A stretch of DNA of 64,000 nt, from NCBI GenBank assembly GCA_003279015.1, contig QCBV01000002.1, positions 86,774-150,773 on the forward strand, read 5' to 3'. The notes under the pieces were generated by a model, which worked only from the letters and a program-made list of their open reading frames with translations, ran no database searches and was not told where the DNA came from. A program made the position numbers and the translations under genes. Below are positions 28,316 to 38,466 of the stretch, piece by piece; position 1 is the first letter of the stretch; each line of letters opens with the position of its first letter. Source of the DNA: Prochlorococcus sp. AG-347-J19. Its GTDB lineage: Bacteria > Cyanobacteriota > Cyanobacteriia > PCC-6307 > Cyanobiaceae.

Positions 28316-29317
28316 ATGATTAAAAATAAAAAAATTTTAATTACTGGAGGTAATTCAGGCATAGGTCTTTTTGCCATCATTAATTTACTAAAGACGAAAA
28401 ATAATTTATACGTTGTAATAAAATCTGAATTAAGAAAGCATGAATTTCTCAAAACAATTGAGAAATATTTTGATAAAAATTACCTCAGTAAATATCTTAA
28501 TATTATTGAAAATTGCGATCTTTCAAATCTAGAGAATATTAAAAAAATTAAGGATTACTTTATTAGTAAAAAGATTTTCTTAGATGTTGTTGTTTTAAAT
28601 GCAGGATTGCAATACACGGGTTCTTTTTATCCTAAAGTATCAAAACAAGGGATAGAACTAACTTTTGCAGTTAATCATCTTGCACATTTTTACTTAGTAA
28701 ACATCTTAAAAGATTTAGTTAGAAATAAAGAAGAATCTAGAATCATTATTACATCATCAGATGTACACGATCCCAATAGCTCAGGCGGAAATATAGGAAA
28801 GAAAGCGGGACTTAATAACCTAGTTGATTTTAGAAAAAAAGTTACGGGTCAATTTTTAAATTTCAATGCTGATGAAGCTTATAAAAATAGTAAATTATGT
28901 AATATTTTGTTTGCTAAAGAACTTGAAAATAAATTAAAAATGACCTCCAGTAAAATTTCTGTAATAACTTGGGCTCCTGGTCTTGTTATACCAAATGATG
29001 ATTCGGGTTTTTTTAGATACAGTAAACGTTTTAATCTATTTGGATATTTAGTTTTTTCTAAAGCTGCAAAAAATATTTTAGGAATTTCTGAAAGTATTGA
29101 AAATGCTGGTAGGATACTTTCTGAAATTGTTTTTGATTCAAATTTAAATAATATTGGTTACGTTCATTTAAGTAATAAACTTATATCTTTTAAAAAACAT
29201 AAATTAGTTGAAAGTAAGGTTAGCGATGAGGCAAATAATTCTGAGTTGGCTTCAAAACTCTGGATTTTAAGTGAAGAGATTTGTAGATCATTTGGCTTTG
29301 TTACTTTCAATATTTAA
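28316..29317 (+). CDS. protochlorophyllide oxidoreductase-like SDR paralogue
   Basis: A 333-residue SDR close to light-dependent protochlorophyllide oxidoreductase: LITGGNSGIG, LNAGLQYTG, FAVNHLAHFYLVN, SSDVHDPNSSGG and AYKNSKLCNILFAKEL. Tyr189 and Lys193 match the POR catalytic pair. However, the POR motif PGCVADT is replaced by PGLVIPND, so the cysteine critical for POR catalysis is Leu225 here. It is likely not a working POR and may act on another pigment. It overlaps the convergent mscS-type gene by 30 bases. Confidence 0.75.
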   Translation: MIKNKKILITGGNSGIGLFAIINLLKTKNNLYVVIKSELRKHEFLKTIEKYFDKNYLSKYLNIIENCDLSNLENIKKIKDYFISKKIFLDVVVLNAGLQYTGSFYPKVSKQGIELTFAVNHLAHFYLVNILKDLVRNKEESRIIITSSDVHDPNSSGGNIGKKAGLNNLVDFRKKVTGQFLNFNADEAYKNSKLCNILFAKELENKLKMTSSKISVITWAPGLVIPNDDSGFFRYSKRFNLFGYLVFSKAAKNILGISESIENAGRILSEIVFDSNLNNIGYVHLSNKLISFKKHKLVESKVSDEANNSELASKLWILSEEICRSFGFVTFNI

Positions 29318-30325
29318 GGTTTGTGTTGGGAATGCAAACTCTATATTATTATCCGCAAATTCCTCAATAATTCTTAAATTTATAGATTGTTGAGCTTCCA
29401 TTGCGGCGAGATAATTATTTGTTGGGATGTAATAAACAAGTTCGAAATTAAGACTGAAGTCGCCGAAATCTGTGAAATGACATCTATCAAAATACGCATC
29501 TTTTGTCTCTTCAATTATTTTTTTAATTATTATTGGAATCAATTTCATAAGTTTTGGAGAGGTTTCATAAACAACTCCCAATTTATGCACTAACCTTCTT
29601 TTTTCCATTTGTGCGTAATTTGAAATTATTCCATTTGTTAAGGCGCTATTGCTCATTACTATTACTTCTCCATTTATACTTCTTATCCTTGATGATCGTA
29701 CTCCCACTCTCTCAACCATTCCGAGGACTCCATCAGATTTTATAAACTCACCTTTTTGAAAAGGTTTATCAAGCAAAATTGTTATATATTCAAAGAACTC
29801 TTGAACTGGATCTTTCAAAGCTAATCCTGCTCCAATACCTCCTGCACTTAGTAAAGCCCAAATAGCAGTCATTTGAACTCCTATATTTTGTAAGAAAAAA
29901 ATTGAGCCAATAGTCCATGTTAATGCTTTTATCAATGGAGTTAGTGAAGATACCATCGAACTAATTGAGGAATCATTAATTTTCGAGGTCGATTCTGTTA
30001 AAGATCTTATTAAAACTTTGTTGAGAGCTTTTATGATGATTATTAATATAAATAATTTCAAAATATTCAATAAGACAGAGATGAAAGTTATTTCATCAGC
30101 AAAAAAATAGTCAATTGAAAAATAAAATGAGAGGAGGAAACCTATAGGTTTTATAATTCCAGAGATCACCTCAAAAATAAAATCATCGAAATTTGTTTTT
30201 GTTCTTTTGGAAATCTTTTTAAAAAATATTTTTGAAACTTTTGAAATTATTATCGACAATAAAGTTCCAATAAAAAAAATAGATATTGCCAGAAGAAAGT
30301 TTTCAGTAACTAATTTCATATTCAA
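29288..30325 (-). CDS. MscS-family mechanosensitive channel
   Basis: A 345-residue membrane protein with about four to five N-terminal helices and an MscS pore and beta domain. The pore helix is GAGIGLAL-like (SAGGIGAGLALKDPVQEF), followed by KPFQKGEFIKSDGVLGMVERVG and RSINGEVIVMSNSALTNG, hallmark MscS sequence. It probably releases solutes on hypo-osmotic shock. Its last 30 bases overlap the POR-like gene on the other strand. Confidence 0.92.
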   Translation of the reverse strand: MNMKLVTENFLLAISIFFIGTLLSIIISKVSKIFFKKISKRTKTNFDDFIFEVISGIIKPIGFLLSFYFSIDYFFADEITFISVLLNILKLFILIIIIKALNKVLIRSLTESTSKINDSSISSMVSSLTPLIKALTWTIGSIFFLQNIGVQMTAIWALLSAGGIGAGLALKDPVQEFFEYITILLDKPFQKGEFIKSDGVLGMVERVGVRSSRIRSINGEVIVMSNSALTNGIISNYAQMEKRRLVHKLGVVYETSPKLMKLIPIIIKKIIEETKDAYFDRCHFTDFGDFSLNFELVYYIPTNNYLAAMEAQQSINLRIIEEFADNNIEFAFPTQTLNIESNKAK

Positions 30326-30397
30326 ATAAGTCCTTAAAATTTATCTCTAATCAAATTTTAAATTATCTCTAAATAACAAACCAGTCTTTATTTTTCT

Positions 30398-30967
30398 TTA
30401 ACTCATTATTATTTTTCTAATTTCTTTAAATTCTTCTCTATCCGCAGTTTTGCATAATTCAAAAATTATTGATTCAGTTGTTGTTAAGACCGCCCCACTC
30501 TGAGTCATTCTTTGTAATGCTGTTTCATGATCTACCCTATTTCGACTTCCCATGGAATCTGATATGAGAATAACTTCAAATCCTTTTTGTAAACAATCTA
30601 AGACTGTTTGTTGAATACAAATATGCGTTTCGATCCCACAAACTATCAAATTAGTAATTTTCTTATCTTTAAGTTCTTTCAAAAAATCTTCTAATTTAGC
30701 AAGGCTGAATTCCATTTTTTCAAATTTTCTAAATTCTCCTACGGGTGATATTTCAGGTATCGTTATTCCCAATTTTAGTGGGTTTTGTTCAGATATAAAT
30801 ATGTTTTCTTCTAAAATTTGGTAAGCATTTATTAGCTTTTTAATGTTTTTTATTAAAGAATCCTTATTAAAAATTGGTCTTATTATTTTTTCCTGAATAT
30901 CAATAATTATCAAGGCGTTTACTTTAGATGATAATTTATGAGAAGAAATTTCTTGATCATTCATCAT
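30398..30967 (-). CDS. isochorismatase-family cysteine hydrolase
   Basis: A 189-residue cysteine hydrolase. ALIIDIQEKI holds the catalytic Asp, FSLAKLEDFL the Lys region, and LIVCGIETHICIQQTVLDCL the nucleophilic Cys with its preceding cis-peptide. The C-terminal VLISDSMGSRNRVDHETALQRM is typical of the YcaC branch. Substrate unknown; members include nicotinamidases and ureidoglycolate-type amidases. It is 72 bases upstream of the mscS-type gene on the same strand. Confidence 0.88.
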   Translation of the reverse strand: MMNDQEISSHKLSSKVNALIIIDIQEKIIRPIFNKDSLIKNIKKLINAYQILEENIFISEQNPLKLGITIPEISPVGEFRKFEKMEFSLAKLEDFLKELKDKKITNLIVCGIETHICIQQTVLDCLQKGFEVILISDSMGSRNRVDHETALQRMTQSGAVLTTTESIIFELCKTADREEFKEIRKIIMS

Positions 30968-31083
30968 TTACATATAAAGATACATTTAACATAATATTTT
31001 GAAGAACTTTAGTAAACATTTTAAATAAATAAGTTGTTTTACTCTCATCTAGAGTTATTATTGAGAATAGCCAAGAGTTAATT

Positions 31084-31536
31084 TTGTCATTATCCTCTCA
31101 ATACAAAGTAATCACATCTCCTCTTGGTGATGGATTACATAAAGATGGGAAGAGATTAACTCCTCAGAGGTTAAAGGTTCTTAATTTATTTGAAAACATT
31201 GGTTCTGGAAAGCATCTTAGTGCTGAAGAGGTTCATGAAAAGTTAGTTAAAACAAGCTCCAAAGTTTCATTAGCAACAATTTATAGAACTTTAAGACTTT
31301 TAGTACAAATGGGTTTGCTTCATGAATTAGAACTCAGTGAGGGTGGACACAGATATGAATTGCTTAGTAACGACACACCGGATCATCATCATTTGATTTG
31401 CATTAGGTGTGGAAGAACAGAAGAATTTGAAAATGATGAGGTTTTAGAGGCAGGCAAAGTTGCAGCAAAAGTTAATGGGTTTAAACTAATTGAATCCTCT
31501 TTAAATGTAAGAGCAATTTGTCCTAATTGCATTTAG
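31084..31536 (+). CDS. fur: ferric uptake regulator
   Basis: Fe-dependent repressor of 150 residues, TTG start at 31084. The winged helix lies in RLTPQRLKVLNLFENIG to LATIYRTLRLLVQMGL, the metal site in HRYELL-type and PDHHHLICIRCGRTEEFE, and the structural zinc pair CIRC and CPNC. I looked for a Fur box in its own upstream region and found no convincing one. It converges on arsS with a six-base gap. Confidence 0.95.
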   Translation: MSLSSQYKVITSPLGDGLHKDGKRLTPQRLKVLNLFENIGSGKHLSAEEVHEKLVKTSSKVSLATIYRTLRLLVQMGLLHELELSEGGHRYELLSNDTPDHHHLICIRCGRTEEFENDEVLEAGKVAAKVNGFKLIESSLNVRAICPNCI

Positions 31537-31542
31537 CAGGTT

Positions 31543-32475
31543 TTAACTTAAAGAACCTCCACAACTTGACCCTGCACCTGCAGTGCAAGCAAAACAATGT
31601 TCTTTTACAGCTACCCCGTAGTCAAAAGTAAATGATTCATCCAACAGATCTAAAAGTGTCTTTGGTCCTTTATTCTCTCGGAAATTTATCTGTTGGTTAA
31701 AGTCGCAATCATAAATTTCTCCTAGCCAATTTACGCTAATTGTCTTTTTACACATTAGATTTTCTAAATTTTTTTCATTAAAATTTTCTTTTAGTAATTT
31801 GTAATAAGTATTTAGTTTCCCTTCTCTTCTAAGAGATTCTTCATATCTATTTATTGGCATATTAGTTATTGTGTATAAATTATTAAAAACGATATTGTAT
31901 TTTTCGAATAGAATTTTTTTATAATCCTTTTCCAATATTTCCTGAGAAGGAGGAAGAATTGGGCTTACAGGATTGTAAACAAGGTTTAATTGCAATCCAT
32001 TTTCTTTCTTTCCATAGCCTAAATCATTAAGAATTTTTATGGCATTAATACTTTTTTCAAAAACGCCAAAACCCCTTTGAAAATCAACATTATTTTTTTC
32101 ATAACACGGTAGCGAAGCAGTAACTATCACTTTATTTTTTGCAAGAAATTGAGGAAGATCTTCATAACCTTTTTCAAAAAAAATTGTCAAATTGCACCTA
32201 TCAATAATATCAACTTGTTTTGTGTTCAAGCTGGTTATTAGGTTTTTAAATTTTGGGTGAAGTTCTGGCGCACCACCTGTAATATCTAAAGTCTTGATTT
32301 TGTATTTTTCAATTATCTTTGGAATAAGAGATATCATTTCATTAGACATCTTTTCAGTCCTTAGGGGACTCGAATTGACATGACAATGCTTACAAGCCTG
32401 ATTGCATTTATAACCTATGTTAATTTGCAATGTTTCTATAGGTTCTTTATGTATTGTGGGGAATTTTTCTTTCAT
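31543..32475 (-). CDS. arsS: radical SAM protein of the arsenosugar ArsS type
   Basis: A 310-residue radical SAM enzyme with the cluster motif GYKCNQACKHCHVNSSP and a C-terminal auxiliary cysteine block CFACTAGAGSSCGG preceded by GEIYDCDFNQQ. This arrangement matches the ArsS family, proposed to move a 5'-deoxyadenosyl group onto dimethylarsenite to make arsenosugar precursors. No arsenic methyltransferase (arsM) or arsenate reductase is adjacent. It is 40 bases downstream of stpA on the same strand. Confidence 0.85.
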   Translation of the reverse strand: MKEKFPTIHKEPIETLQINIGYKCNQACKHCHVNSSPLRTEKMSNEMISLIPKIIEKYKIKTLDITGGAPELHPKFKNLITSLNTKQVDIIDRCNLTIFFEKGYEDLPQFLAKNKVIVTASLPCYEKNNVDFQRGFGVFEKSINAIKILNDLGYGKKENGLQLNLVYNPVSPILPPSQEILEKDYKKILFEKYNIVFNNLYTITNMPINRYEESLRREGKLNTYYKLLKENFNEKNLENLMCKKTISVNWLGEIYDCDFNQQINFRENKGPKTLLDLLDESFTFDYGVAVKEHCFACTAGAGSSCGGSLS

Positions 32476-32515
32476 GAATCTATTATTTATAAATTGTCAT
32501 TCGAAAATAAAAAAG

Positions 32516-33766
32516 TCAACTATTTTTTTTAAAGTTTGATCTCTCATTAGCAAGTTCAATAAACCAACTTATGTATTCTTTGGGACCATTTTTAAAAACT
32601 ATGTCAAATTTTAAATTGTCATGAACATCACTGATACCTAATAAACCAGTTTTTTTTGTAGAGGGTCTTTCAACTTCACCAGAACTACTATCTACAAAAA
32701 TTATTTTGTTCTTAATCCCAAATTCATTACCTAATATTTGTATTAATTCTAGAAAAGACCTGTCACTTCCTCCTCTCGAATAACTTTTGTCATCATTATT
32801 TTTTTTTGATGTGACTGTGTCACCAACTCCTACAATCAAAGGCATGTCTTCTTTTTGAATAGTTCTTTTGCATAAATCAATTTTTTCCGTAACAGAATTT
32901 GGAGAGTTTCTAAAATTAAAATTTCTTCCAAAAGGAGCTTTACCAGTTTTATCAGCAATAAATTTATTTAAAAGAAATAAAACTCCAGAATCTTTAACTG
33001 CTCCTTTAATAAGTAATTGTATGTCTGTTGATCCGATATCATCTTGAGAAGAAAGTTTAATTGTTTCTCTACCATTTTTATTACCTAAATTTGGTGAAAT
33101 ATGAAGGAAAAATGAGTTTTTGAGACCTTCGGATTCAGCTTTTAAAATGATTTCATTCATCATTTTTTCAAAACTAATTTGAATAAGCTTTCTTTTATCA
33201 GAATCTTCCTGAACTAAATCAAAAAGACTATTGAAATTAATCGTTGGCGAGAAGCGTGTTTCACATATTGATTTTACTGCGTGAAAATTGATATCCTCTT
33301 GGCTAATTTCAGGAAAAATATTCTTAACTATATAATTAAATTTTGGTCTTATTAAACTAGGTACTTTAGATAAAAAACTTAGTTCTTTTTCTGAGACTCC
33401 TTCAAAACTTATCTCACCATTACTGTCTTGATACTCTACTCCACAGGCAGCTAAACCTCTTAAATATAGTTCTTTGTTTTTAGGATCAGTAGTGCTACTT
33501 AAACTCCTCTCTATTATTCTGTTGACTCCTCTTGGACCTTCATGTTCCCCGCAAGTTAATACAAAGAATTCCTCGGCAAATTCTTTTACTGCATAGATGT
33601 ATCTTGATTCTAATTCTCTAGTCATTGGATCTTTAACTAAAGGGATACAAACTCCGTCAATGTCTTGAATAAGTAAGATATTTTTAGAAGAAATTAATTG
33701 TTTTTGTTCATTTAAATTACTTGCCATATATTCCATATGTAAAATTATTTTTCTTTTAATTTCCAC
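32516..33766 (-). CDS. stpA: glucosylglycerol 3-phosphate phosphatase
   Basis: Phosphatase that removes phosphate from glucosylglycerol phosphate, yielding the compatible solute glucosylglycerol in salt-stressed cyanobacteria. At 416 residues it is close to Synechocystis StpA. It has LLIQDIDGVCIPLVKDP near 31-47 (the DxD of HAD-like phosphatases), VLTCGEHEGPRGVNRI and the C-terminal VGVGDTVTSKK and RGGSDRSFLELIQ. The start could also be the ATG at 33727. The synthase gene ggpS is not in the window. Divergent from the GpsA-like gene. Confidence 0.85.
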   Translation of the reverse strand: MEIKRKIILHMEYMASNLNEQKQLISSKNILLIQDIDGVCIPLVKDPMTRELESRYIYAVKEFAEEFFVLTCGEHEGPRGVNRIIERSLSSTTDPKNKELYLRGLAACGVEYQDSNGEISFEGVSEKELSFLSKVPSLIRPKFNYIVKNIFPEISQEDINFHAVKSICETRFSPTINFNSLFDLVQEDSDKRKLIQISFEKMMNEIILKAESEGLKNSFFLHISPNLGNKNGRETIKLSSQDDIGSTDIQLLIKGAVKDSGVLFLLNKFIADKTGKAPFGRNFNFRNSPNSVTEKIDLCKRTIQKEDMPLIVGVGDTVTSKKNNDDKSYSRGGSDRSFLELIQILGNEFGIKNKIIFVDSSSGEVERPSTKKTGLLGISDVHDNLKFDIVFKNGPKEYISWFIELANERSNFKKNS

Positions 33767-33896
33767 TTTCTCAGAAATTATAAATTAAAAAACTCAATAT
33801 TTTCAATAAATAATTTGCTATGGTCAAAAATTGCTTTAATGTAGAAAAATGTAGGAATGGGTAAGAAATTAAAAAAATTATCAAGAGTTTCCAAAA

Positions 33897-35405
33897 ATGA
33901 AGAATAATTTCGTAGAAAACATCAAAGATGAAAAATATTTTTATTCATTGATTGAAGATATAGAGAATAGCAAAGTTGGATTTTACAGTGTTGGTTTATA
34001 TCCTGCATCACTAGCATACAACTGTGCTATGCATGGAAAATCAAATAATATTCTCTTGGCTCCTAGGGAAGATAGAGATTTGTTAGGTGCCTTCTCAAAT
34101 GATGTTATTTCTGATATGGATAATGAGATTATTGAAAAGATTAAAAGAATGGGAAATTATTCTTCAGAGGGAAAAATAAAGTCTTTTGATCTAAAAGATC
34201 TTCTCTTGAAATGTGAGATAGTTATTCTTGCTTCAAATAGTAATCACATACAAGATGATGTTAAAAATGCTTTAGAACTAAGAAAAAATTTAAAAAGAGA
34301 AAATGTGGTTCTTGGCTGTCTAGTGGGTTCTTTTTGTATTGATAATAAAAATAAAAACCCTTTTATTCTTTGTAATAAATATCCAAATTTAGCTTTTTTT
34401 ACAGGATTTCATCGTCACGGAGCTTTACGAAATCCTAATGATAGTTTTACGGCAAATTTCTGCCATCCTGATGCGCTAACAGCTTTAATAGGAGCACGCA
34501 TTTTGAATCAATTATCACCGAAAATTCAAGTTTCTCCTGGAGTTCACAATATTGAATGTCAATATATAAAATCAATAAAAAATATCTCATCAATATTTGC
34601 AGGTTTTGTAAATAACTTTCATTCAGATAAGCCAGGAATGCTGCCTACCATTAATACGATTTTGTTAACTCAATGTTTAGATCAGGCCGCATCAGTATCA
34701 ATAAAAGTTAGAAAAAAAAATAAATTAGAGAATAAATATCTTTCATTAAAAGAACTTGGTTATGGTGAAGAAATAATTAGTGCAAGGGAAATAATTAATG
34801 ATAAATTTTGTGAAAAAGGAGATTATACTTTTTCTCAATTAAATGCTGTTAAGGCTGATGTCTTAGGGAGTATGACTCTACCAACTGAAGGCAAACCTAC
34901 ACGGAATTTTCAAGCAGGACAAGTTTTATCAGATATGCTTTTGCAACTTAACAGATGTCCAAAAGATGTCTCAGAATTTGTAAATTGGTGTAATAAATAC
35001 TCTCTCAGTCAAGGAGGTTTAGAAGGTCTAAAATCTCTAAAATTTTGGCCAGACATTTATAAAGAATTCAAAATTAAAAATAACAATTGTTCAATGATTA
35101 ATCTGATTTATTTATGCTTTAATGCAAATTCAGAAGAAAAAAAAGAAATTTATAAGGTTTTAATTAGTTCAGAAGAAATCACTAATTTTTGCCAAGAATC
35201 TGTGAAATCTGAATTATCTTTCGAACTAAATGAAAAATTAAAAGGAGATTATCTTTTTGATGATATTGAAAACTTTTACAAGAAATTATTTATTGACAAA
35301 GAGCAAAACGCCCTTAAAACAAATGAATATAATAATCAAAATTCTAAAAAAAATCCTAGTTATATCAATGTATTGAAAATTATTAATAAATATTTTAATA
35401 ATTGA
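33897..35405 (+). CDS. diverged glycerol-3-phosphate-dehydrogenase-like protein, unassigned
   Basis: A 502-residue protein I cannot name. Its N half follows the layout of GpsA: a Rossmann-like start KVGFYSVGLYPASLAYNCAMHG (but without the full GxGxxG), CEIVILASNSNHIQDDVKNA in place of the strand-4 region, and YIKSIKNISSIFAGFVNN, which lines up with the GpsA catalytic-lysine segment ALKN (Lys228 here). The C half is helical with a long acidic/polar tail after 380. It is divergent from stpA, whose pathway consumes glycerol-3-phosphate. Confidence 0.55.
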   Translation: MKNNFVENIKDEKYFYSLIEDIENSKVGFYSVGLYPASLAYNCAMHGKSNNILLAPREDRDLLGAFSNDVISDMDNEIIEKIKRMGNYSSEGKIKSFDLKDLLLKCEIVILASNSNHIQDDVKNALELRKNLKRENVVLGCLVGSFCIDNKNKNPFILCNKYPNLAFFTGFHRHGALRNPNDSFTANFCHPDALTALIGARILNQLSPKIQVSPGVHNIECQYIKSIKNISSIFAGFVNNFHSDKPGMLPTINTILLTQCLDQAASVSIKVRKKNKLENKYLSLKELGYGEEIISAREIINDKFCEKGDYTFSQLNAVKADVLGSMTLPTEGKPTRNFQAGQVLSDMLLQLNRCPKDVSEFVNWCNKYSLSQGGLEGLKSLKFWPDIYKEFKIKNNNCSMINLIYLCFNANSEEKKEIYKVLISSEEITNFCQESVKSELSFELNEKLKGDYLFDDIENFYKKLFIDKEQNALKTNEYNNQNSKKNPSYINVLKIINKYFNN

Positions 35406-35455
35406 TTATTTTTTTAATTTACTAGAAAGCAAAGTTTTTAATTTATTTACTAATC

Positions 35456-36157
35456 TTGATTGCAAGGTTAGAATTATTATGGTTTAAAAGGTTTTTTTTG
35501 AAAAAGGAATTAACTCATCGTTCTAATGAACTTAAAGCTCTTGGTTGGAATCAAGAAGACTTAACAAGATACGAAGATTTATGGGACTACAGTCAAAGAT
35601 GGGGATTAATAAATTTAGAAAGAGAAGACAGACAGTTTTTAAAGAAGGCAGAAAAGTTACTCCCAAAGATCCAAAATAAAAAGATATCCGTTAAAAAAAC
35701 TATTGAAGAAAAATCTTATTATCTATGGTTAAATTTTTACCTCGATGAAATTAATATTTTTAGTAATTCTAATCTTCCAAAAAATAAATATGGTGTTTGG
35801 ACACTCTTAATTGAAGAGGAAATAAAACTTCTTAAGGAATTACAACCAGTTATGGGTCTTCCAGATACTTTAAAAGCTAAGAATCTATTCGATAATAGAA
35901 AAGAGCTTATAAATAAAGCTTTTAGCGAATTTGATGCTAAGAAAAATGATAAGTGTTTCAATTTTGATGAGGTTCTTAACAACTCTGAAAAAGATGTAGG
36001 TAAGAATTGGAAATCAATTACTGAAAAAGATCCTGAGGCTAATACAACTTTTCCTATAATTGACTCTGCAAATATTGAGAAACTTAGATCTGCTATAAAA
36101 GAAAATTTTAGTTCATATATGAAAGATAATTACCCCTCATTAAAAAAGGATTTATAA
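35456..36157 (+). CDS. conserved-looking protein of unknown function
   Basis: A 233-residue soluble, helical protein with TTG start at 35456. It contains ELKALGWNQEDLTRYEDLWDYSQRWG, WLNFYLDEI and a C-terminal segment with FPIIDSANIEKLRSAIKENFSSYM. Trp/Leu-rich helices suggest a scaffold or chaperone rather than an enzyme, but this is a guess. It follows the GpsA-like gene by about 50 bases on the same strand and may be cotranscribed with it. Confidence 0.6.
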   Translation: MIARLELLWFKRFFLKKELTHRSNELKALGWNQEDLTRYEDLWDYSQRWGLINLEREDRQFLKKAEKLLPKIQNKKISVKKTIEEKSYYLWLNFYLDEINIFSNSNLPKNKYGVWTLLIEEEIKLLKELQPVMGLPDTLKAKNLFDNRKELINKAFSEFDAKKNDKCFNFDEVLNNSEKDVGKNWKSITEKDPEANTTFPIIDSANIEKLRSAIKENFSSYMKDNYPSLKKDL

Positions 36158-36213
36158 ATATTTATCTTTTTTTTGTTTTTTTTTGGGACTTTTTTAAGTT
36201 AAATAGATAATAG

Positions 36214-37557
<1,344 letters not shown>

Positions 37558-37558
37558 G

Positions 37559-37565
37559 AAAGGAG
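37559..37565 (+). promoter_or_regulatory. Shine-Dalgarno deciding the metA start
   Basis: AAAGGAG lies five bases before TTG 37571. It directly follows the metY stop and selects this TTG rather than the in-frame ATG at 37529, which lies inside metY and has no such site. Confidence 0.8.
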
Positions 37566-37570
37566 ATTTA

Positions 37571-38461
37571 TTGGCTTTAATACTTCCTAGTAACTATCAC
37601 AAGATTAGTGATGTTGAGAAAAATCATATATCTTGGATCGAACCAGAATTGGCAAAAAGACAGGATATACGTCCTCTTAGAATTGGTATTTTAAATATCA
37701 TGCCTCTTGGTAAGCAGTATGAATTTAACTTACTACATCCACTTGGTTTATCTCCTCTTCAAATTGAGCCAGTTTGGATAAAGCTTGAAACTCACTCTTA
37801 TAAAACATGGGATCTTAATCATCTAAATAATCTATACATAACTTGGGAAGAAGCAAATAATCCAGAACCGTTAGATGGAATCATTATTACTGGAGCACCT
37901 ATTGAGCACCTAGCATTTGAGGAGGTTAAGTATTGGGATGAATTCGTGAAAATTGTAAATGAAGCCAGAAATTCTTGCGCAAGTACACTTGGGTTATGCT
38001 GGGCGGGCTTTGCGCTGGCTTATTTGGCGGGCGTTGATAAGCAAGTTTTTGATAGGAAATTATTTGGGGTATTCCCTCTAAGAAGTCTTGTCCCTGGACA
38101 CCCTTTGATGGGTACACAAGATGATGAATTTATATGTCCTCAAAGTAGATTTGCTGGATTACCAGATTTGGAAATGGAGAAGGCCCAAAAAGAAGGGAAA
38201 TTGAATTTGTTGGCTTATGGAGAAAACGTTGGATATACAATATTTGAATCTAATGATCAAAAACAACTTATGCATTTAGGTCATCCTGAATATACGGTGC
38301 ATAGAATTATTAGTGAAATAGAAAGAGACAAAGAAAAGGGAGATGTTCCTTCTCCTAAAAATTTTGATGTAAGTAGTTCAAAAACCGCTTGGAGATCCCA
38401 TAGGAATTTACTTTTTCAACAGTGGCTTTGGTTTTGTTATCAACAAGTTAGTCTTAATTAA
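37571..38461 (+). CDS. metA: homoserine O-acyltransferase (MetA family)
   Basis: Activates homoserine for methionine synthesis; MetA proteins use succinyl- or acetyl-CoA, and pairing with metY favours acetyl. From TTG 37571 (product MALILPSNYHKI) it is 296 residues, the usual length. Landmarks are RPLRIGILNIMPLGK, LDGIIITGAPIE, the nucleophile elbow LGLCWAGFALAYLAG (Cys143) and LMHLGHPEYT with the catalytic His. Directly follows metY, forming a two-gene methionine operon. Confidence 0.95.
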   Translation: MALILPSNYHKISDVEKNHISWIEPELAKRQDIRPLRIGILNIMPLGKQYEFNLLHPLGLSPLQIEPVWIKLETHSYKTWDLNHLNNLYITWEEANNPEPLDGIIITGAPIEHLAFEEVKYWDEFVKIVNEARNSCASTLGLCWAGFALAYLAGVDKQVFDRKLFGVFPLRSLVPGHPLMGTQDDEFICPQSRFAGLPDLEMEKAQKEGKLNLLAYGENVGYTIFESNDQKQLMHLGHPEYTVHRIISEIERDKEKGDVPSPKNFDVSSSKTAWRSHRNLLFQQWLWFCYQQVSLN

Positions 38462-38466
38462 CTTTT

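Noticed and set aside
31020-31083. A Fur box in the fur upstream region (ttattattgagaatag).
   Set aside because: Too few matches to the GATAAT-type inverted consensus.
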